Source of the DNA: Oceanospirillaceae bacterium
GTDB taxonomy: Bacteria; Pseudomonadota; Gammaproteobacteria; Pseudomonadales; Balneatricaceae
DNA length: 17,894 bases
Reading direction: 5' to 3'
Assembly: GCA_023954795.1 (NCBI GenBank)
Contig: JAGSHA010000022.1
Coordinates: 1-17,894, forward strand
The notes beneath the pieces are model-generated. The model saw nothing but the letters and a program-made list of their open reading frames with translations, searched no databases and was not told the DNA's origin. A program made the position numbers and the translations under genes. Of the stretch, positions 14,027-17,894 are shown piece by piece (within the stretch, counting starts at the first letter, position 1; each line of letters starts with the position of its first letter).

Positions 14027-15619
14027 ATGAGTAATAGAGACGAGCTTATTCTCGCAAACCTGATTGCAAACCACGTCGAGCAACAGCCTGATTTAGATGT
14101 ACTGACCTTTCTCCACGTGGATGGTGACGGCAATATTCAGGAGGAAGTACGCACTTATCAACAACTCTGGAATAACGCTCAGCGTATTGCTGCTGGCTTA
14201 CACGCGCAGGGGCTGAAGCCCGGTCAGAGTTTCGCGCTGCTGATGCAGAACCACCCCGAATTTGTCGAGGCGATGATAGCCGCGTCGATCACCGGTACGG
14301 TTTTTGTACCGATCGATCCACGCGTACAAGGTTTCAAGCTGAAATACATGCTTGAGTTTGCCGAATGTCACGGCGTTATCTGCGCCGATTATGCACTCGA
14401 TAACTTGTACGCTATCAAAGCCCAGTTACCCGCGCTGAGTTGGATTATTCAACTGGATACAGGTGTTCAACTGGCGTCCAATCAAGACGCCCATAGCCTC
14501 AATACACTGCTTCAAGCAGACGTCCCTGCTCTGCCCATCGTTTCCGAAGATCCGGATGCACCTATGCAGATGCTGTATACCTCAGGCACAACGGGTGATC
14601 CCAAAGCAATACTCTCCTCTCATCGCCGCTTTGGTGATGTAGTGAGCCTGGGCACCTTTCTGGGAATGCAGGACGACGACCGCCCCTATACAGGCCTCTC
14701 CCTGACTCACGCAAATGCACAGCTCCTGACGATGGGTGTATCACTGAAAATGGGCCTCAGGGCCGTTATCAGCCGTAAGTTCACCAAGAGCCGTTTGTGG
14801 GACATTACCCGTCAGTACGGCTGCACCGTATTCAACCTGCTCGGTGGCATGACCACCGCCATCTACAGCGAGGCCGAGCAAGCCAATGACGCCGACAATC
14901 CCGTCCGTTATGTGCTTAGTGCCGGCATGCCTAAAGCCGTCTGGGAGGATTTCAAACGGCGTTTTGGTGTTGAGATATTCGAAATCTACGGCGCTGCGGA
15001 AGGGGGACTGACGCTCAATCCGATGGGATTAGGCCCCGTAGGCAGTATCGGTAAGGCGCCTCCTACACTCGAAGTCCGCATCGTAGACGAAGACGATAAC
15101 GAGTGTTCATGCGGCACGCCGGGCGAGATTATTTTCCGTAATGCCGATGGCAGCGCTCCTAAGGTCGCTTACTTCAAAAATGAAGAAGCCTCCCGCGCGA
15201 AAATTCGTGACGGTTGGCTACGCATGGGCGATATCGGCCATATGGACCACGAAGGCTGGATGTTTTTCCACTATCGCAAAGGAGGCGGCATACGGCGCAA
15301 TGGCGACTTTGTGAACCCGGCGTTTGTGGAAAAAGTAGTCGCCGAGCACCCGTTGGTTTCTGACGTTTACGTCTATGGCGTACCCGCTGCATCCGGCGCA
15401 CCGGGTGAAAAAGATATCGTCGCCGCAGTCGTTGCTGAGCCCGATATCAATTTCAATGCCGATGCCCTGCTGAATGCCTGCAAAGAGAAACTAGAAGCCA
15501 ATTTCGTGCCGACCTATGTGCAGTTGGTTGATGAAATTCCTAAGACAGCGTCTGAAAAACCACAGGAGCGATTCCTGCTGGAGCTGTTCGATACACAGTC
15601 AGAAAGGGTTTTCAGTTAA
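14027..15619 (+). CDS. AMP-forming acyl-CoA ligase
   Basis: A 530-aa ANL-superfamily adenylating enzyme, closest in character to crotonobetaine/carnitine-CoA ligase (CaiC-like) proteins. It would activate a carboxylic acid with ATP and CoA and so feed the beta-oxidation genes. Motifs: phosphate loop YTSGTTGDPK (184-193), A5 IYGAAEGG (320-327), A7 GWLRMGDIG (396-404), hinge region YRKGGGIRRNGDFV (416-429), and A10 PKTASEKPQE (505-514). The A10 catalytic lysine is Lys511, but the usual T-G-K is S-E-K. The start is 10 nt after the thiolase stop, with a weak GAAGA-like SD, suggesting coupling to upstream translation. The substrate cannot be read from the pocket by eye. Stop at 15617-15619. Confidence 0.88.
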   Translation: MSNRDELILANLIANHVEQQPDLDVLTFLHVDGDGNIQEEVRTYQQLWNNAQRIAAGLHAQGLKPGQSFALLMQNHPEFVEAMIAASITGTVFVPIDPRVQGFKLKYMLEFAECHGVICADYALDNLYAIKAQLPALSWIIQLDTGVQLASNQDAHSLNTLLQADVPALPIVSEDPDAPMQMLYTSGTTGDPKAILSSHRRFGDVVSLGTFLGMQDDDRPYTGLSLTHANAQLLTMGVSLKMGLRAVISRKFTKSRLWDITRQYGCTVFNLLGGMTTAIYSEAEQANDADNPVRYVLSAGMPKAVWEDFKRRFGVEIFEIYGAAEGGLTLNPMGLGPVGSIGKAPPTLEVRIVDEDDNECSCGTPGEIIFRNADGSAPKVAYFKNEEASRAKIRDGWLRMGDIGHMDHEGWMFFHYRKGGGIRRNGDFVNPAFVEKVVAEHPLVSDVYVYGVPAASGAPGEKDIVAAVVAEPDINFNADALLNACKEKLEANFVPTYVQLVDEIPKTASEKPQERFLLELFDTQSERVFS

Positions 15620-15630
15620 GTAGCCCTCAG

Positions 15631-15652
15631 CGGCTATTGCAGCCGAAGCTGC
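15631..15652 (+). other. Overlapping short stem-loops between ligase and saccharopine-DH-like genes
   Basis: In a 92-nt gap: CGGCT / AGCCG (15631-15645, 5-nt loop) overlaps an alternative GCAGC-CGAA-GCTGC (15639-15652). No U-run, so probably not a terminator. The downstream gene has its own good SD (AAGAGG). Confidence 0.3.
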
Positions 15653-15711
15653 AGTTCAAACCCAACATCAAACATCACGACGATTTACAAAGATAATAAG
15701 AGGTTAATCCC

Positions 15712-16830
15712 ATGAGCAATGATCGCAATGTCCTGATCTACGGTGCCAGTGGCTACACAGGTAAACTGGTTGCCGAGTCTCTGGCTCAGCGTAATATCCC
15801 GTTCTATATGGCAGGACGCACTCAGTCCAAACTGGAAGCCGCACTTAAGATTGTTGAAGAGCGTCACGGTGCACCGGTTGATGCCGAAATTGTTGCTGCC
15901 AGCAACGCCATCGAAGAACTGCTGCCGCTATTCGAAAAGGTGGATGTGGTGATCAATGTGTCCGGCCCGTTTATGCAACTCGGCTGGCCTATTGTCGAAG
16001 CTTGTCTACAGAAAAACTGCCACTACCTGGACACCACCGGCGAACAGGACTGGACCATCGCCATTCAGGAAAAATACGGTCAGGCTTTCGCTGATAAAGG
16101 TCTGCTGCTGAGCCCTGCAAACTCCTACATGTGGGCCGCAGGTGCACTGGCCGGTGAAGTGGTGCTGGAAACCAAAGGCATCGATAGTCTGGACTTCGTC
16201 TACCAGATCGATAACGCCCTGCCGTCACAGGCCTCGACCAAATCTTTCCTGCGTATGCAGGGTAATCCGGACAGCCAGTACTATCTGGAACAGGGAGAGT
16301 ACAAAGCGTGGCCACATGATAAGGCATTTACCGTAACTGTTCCTTACCGTTCCCAACCTCTGCTGGCCCTTTCCTGGGGCGGCGCTTGCGAACCAGTCTG
16401 GTTCAAAATGGACGATCGGGTACTGAATTGCCGCGTATTAACCGCCTTCGGCGATGAGATTGTTACCAACGTCATCAATGTCATCAAGCAGTACAGCGAA
16501 CAATCTGTTGGTATGACCGATTCACAGAAGGAAGAGCTGACTAACCAGATGGGCGACGAGATGACGACGGCTGAGCCGCCGAAGGACAGTCGTGATCTGC
16601 ATCACACGGTTATTGTCTGCCGAGGACAAGGGCGTCAGGTTACCAAATCATTTGAACTGTCTCTGTGTGCACCTTACACCTGGACCGGTGAGATCTGCGC
16701 AGAAGGTGCCGCGCGCATCCTCAATGGCCAACTGAAAGCCGTGGGCTTCCAGTCTGCTGCGAAGGCGTTTGGTCATCACGAGCTATTGAACACCTTCCAT
16801 GAACTGGGTTTCTGCAGCCTGCCGGAATAA
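15712..16830 (+). CDS. Saccharopine dehydrogenase-like NAD(P)-binding protein
   Basis: A 372-aa protein with an N-terminal Rossmann fold of the saccharopine dehydrogenase NADP-binding family. Visible features: VLIYGASGYTGKLVAESL (7-24) with GxSGxTG, AGRTQSKLEAAL (34-45), VVINVSGPFMQLGWPIVEAC (79-98) and HYLDTTGEQDW (103-113). The second half does not resemble true lysine-pathway saccharopine dehydrogenase. Relatives include the mycobacterial trans-acting enoyl reductase of phthiocerol synthesis, so reduction of an enoyl or keto intermediate is a reasonable guess. SD AAGAGG lies about 8 nt before ATG 15712. It sits between the ligase and a terminator-like hairpin in the beta-oxidation operon, which suggests a dedicated redox step. 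Exact reaction unknown. Confidence 0.8.
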   Translation: MSNDRNVLIYGASGYTGKLVAESLAQRNIPFYMAGRTQSKLEAALKIVEERHGAPVDAEIVAASNAIEELLPLFEKVDVVINVSGPFMQLGWPIVEACLQKNCHYLDTTGEQDWTIAIQEKYGQAFADKGLLLSPANSYMWAAGALAGEVVLETKGIDSLDFVYQIDNALPSQASTKSFLRMQGNPDSQYYLEQGEYKAWPHDKAFTVTVPYRSQPLLALSWGGACEPVWFKMDDRVLNCRVLTAFGDEIVTNVINVIKQYSEQSVGMTDSQKEELTNQMGDEMTTAEPPKDSRDLHHTVIVCRGQGRQVTKSFELSLCAPYTWTGEICAEGAARILNGQLKAVGFQSAAKAFGHHELLNTFHELGFCSLPE

Positions 16831-16878
16831 ACACGTACAGAAACAGACGGCTATAGCGATATAAACCATGCCTTATCA

Positions 16879-16898
16879 GAGGGGGCTTCGGCCTCCTC
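16879..16898 (+). terminator. Strong UUCG hairpin, probable partial terminator
   Basis: An 8-bp stem GAGGGGGC / GCCTCCTC (one G-U pair) closed by the very stable C(UUCG)G loop, 48 nt after the saccharopine-DH-like stop. The following sequence is AT-rich but has no real U-run, so it may attenuate or process the mRNA rather than end it. The two genes after it could be partly independent. Confidence 0.5.
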
Positions 16899-16926
16899 AA
16901 TATAAATGTATCGAGGCACACAAAAC

Positions 16927-17019
16927 ATGAATTCCCTTAAGAATAGAACACGCTTCAATAGCCCATCTCGTCTTGGATTTGTCCAGTTTCACACTCCATT
17001 CCCCGTGAAAAGGAGATGA
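16927..17019 (+). CDS. Possible 30-aa leader ORF before the small membrane protein
   Basis: ATG 16927 with GAGG about 10 nt upstream, 31 codons including stop, ending in TGA at 17017-17019. That places its end between the SD and the TTG start of the next gene. The peptide is basic and Ser/Phe-containing (begins MNSLKNRTRF, ends TPFPVKRR) and matches nothing I recognise. The position would allow translational coupling with the membrane-protein gene, but the ORF is short enough to be chance. Confidence 0.25.
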   Translation: MNSLKNRTRFNSPSRLGFVQFHTPFPVKRR

Positions 17020-17021
17020 CA

Positions 17022-17405
17022 TTGAATACGAATGCCCATCACTGCAAGCTACTTTTCTCAGCTGCCCTATTCAACTGGTCTGTCGCCATCGTCTTTCTGC
17101 TGGCGTATCAACCCGTATTCCATACGATCGGACTCAGCCCCGTTCCGCACAACCCGATTTATCTGCACCTCTTTGCCTGCCTGGTTGCTCTTTTTGGTGT
17201 CGCCTACTACTGGGCCAGTCAGGATTTGATGAATAACCGCAATCTCGTCCTGCTGGGCGTAATAGGCAAACTCTCGGTGTTTATCCTGCCTTTGATGTAT
17301 TACCTGTTGGGCTACATATCCTGGCAACTGCCTGCCTTGGCTTCTGTCGATCTGATCTACGCAATCCTGTTTATCAATGTGTTGCGACACACCGCGTCCT
17401 CATAA
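17022..17405 (+). CDS. Small four-TM membrane protein of unknown function
   Basis: A 127-aa integral membrane protein with four predicted TM segments: about residues 10-32 (LLFSAALFNWSVAIVFLLAY), 44-64 (IYLHLFACLVALFGVAYYWA), 75-97 (VLLGVIGKLSVFILPLMYYL) and 101-121. It resembles a widespread but unnamed class of short inner-membrane proteins; no function is assigned. Start choice: an ATG at 17016 directly abuts the SD AAAAGGAG, leaving no spacing, whereas TTG 17022 is 6 nt away and in frame, so TTG is preferred. It lies 27 nt before the SDR gene and probably shares a transcript with it. No catalytic or metal-binding residues stand out. Confidence 0.7.
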   Translation: MNTNAHHCKLLFSAALFNWSVAIVFLLAYQPVFHTIGLSPVPHNPIYLHLFACLVALFGVAYYWASQDLMNNRNLVLLGVIGKLSVFILPLMYYLLGYISWQLPALASVDLIYAILFINVLRHTASS

Positions 17406-17432
17406 CGAATAACAACAATTAGGAGATACGTT

Positions 17433-17894
17433 ATGTCTTTCAATCCGCTCAATCTTGAAAACAAAGTTGCACTCGTGACTGGAGCCGCCGCCGGTATTGG
17501 AGCCAGCTGTGTTGAACACCTGGCTCGTATGGGCGCCAATGTGATGGCCACAGATATTCAGGCTGAACTTGGTCAACAGACCGTTGATGGCTTCCGTGAT
17601 CAGGGGCTGAATGTGGCTTTTTGCCAACACGATGTCTGCTGCGAAGCTGACTGGGAACGCAGTATCCAAGCCACCCTGGCTCAGTTTGGCAGACTCGACA
17701 TTCTGGTAAATAACGCAGGTATCTATATTGGCGGTACGTTGCTGGAAAATAGTCTGGAAGAAGTACAGCGCGTCCATAAGGTGAATGTTGATTCTATCTT
17801 TTTGGGCATGAAGGCTGCTGCCAGCGTAATGAAGCCGGGGGCCTCTTCCGGTCAGGGCGGCTCGATCATCAACCTATCCTCAGTAGCAGGACTC
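17433..17894 (+). CDS. Short-chain dehydrogenase/reductase, 3' end cut by window
   Basis: The first 154 codons of a classical SDR; the rest runs off the right edge. ATG 17433 has AGGAG about 8 nt upstream. Visible motifs: TGAAAGIG (17-24, TGxxxGxG cofactor loop), MATDIQ after the second strand with Asp41 (which favours NAD over NADP), HDV (67-69), NNAG (94-97), and IINLSS (147-152), which includes the catalytic serine region. The Y-x3-K pair lies beyond the window. In this operon the natural role would be 3-hydroxyacyl-CoA dehydrogenation or oxidation of an alcohol on the substrate. Confidence 0.88.
   Translation, partial: MSFNPLNLENKVALVTGAAAGIGASCVEHLARMGANVMATDIQAELGQQTVDGFRDQGLNVAFCQHDVCCEADWERSIQATLAQFGRLDILVNNAGIYIGGTLLENSLEEVQRVHKVNVDSIFLGMKAAASVMKPGASSGQGGSIINLSSVAGL

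Noticed and set aside
1..17894. Mobile element, CRISPR array, tRNA or toxin-antitoxin content
   Set aside because: No transposase or integrase motif, no regularly spaced repeats, no cloverleaf-like segment and no small paired ORFs were found on inspection of either strand.

Overview
The window looks like a chromosomal catabolic island of a gammaproteobacterium, probably marine or another aquatic type. The reasons are the mid-range base composition (judged by eye), Shine-Dalgarno (SD) starts, an AcuI very close to Escherichia coli YhdH, and a four-gene envelope module (DUF1302, DUF1329, YCF48-like, MMPL/RND) that is common in hydrophobic-substrate degraders of that group. The genus cannot be named from this sequence. 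No tRNA, rRNA, CRISPR array, insertion sequence or phage gene was seen.

Layout. Left block (1-4101): a leftward, truncated enoyl-CoA isomerase-like gene; a leftward acrylyl-CoA reductase gene (acuI/yhdH type) with a clean terminator; a divergent rightward CurA/PTGR-type reductase gene; and a leftward crotonase gene facing it across a bidirectional terminator. Middle block (4451-11111, all leftward, read from right to left): DUF1302 outer-membrane-like barrel, DUF1329 periplasmic LolA-like protein, secreted YCF48 beta-propeller, and a 12-TM MMPL/RND permease. The last two overlap by 4 bp. Right block (11474 to the end, all rightward): acyl-CoA dehydrogenase, SCP2-type thiolase, AMP-forming acyl-CoA ligase, saccharopine-dehydrogenase-like oxidoreductase, a small 4-TM protein and a truncated SDR.

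How it may work together (inference). The envelope module would move or sense a hydrophobic substrate across the outer membrane and periplasm. The ligase would make its CoA thioester. The acyl-CoA dehydrogenase, crotonases, SDR and thiolase would carry out a beta-oxidation-like shortening. The two MDR reductases would deal with 2-enoyl or acryloyl by-products. The substrate (steroid side chain, terpenoid, branched or long-chain acid) is not shown by the sequence.

Most notable non-coding signal: a palindrome CCATCC-N4-GGATGG occurs perfectly at 4290-4305 and 11247-11262 and with one mismatch at 11306-11321. A half-site with partial symmetry lies at 1958-1973. All four lie in the long intergenic gaps upstream of catabolic or envelope genes, so they are candidates for one shared operator. 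A different, perfect 16-bp palindrome lies at 1915-1930 between the two divergent reductase genes. Several enzymes also have altered active-site residues (acyl-CoA dehydrogenase Asp395 where Glu is usual; thiolase Asn392 where Cys is usual).
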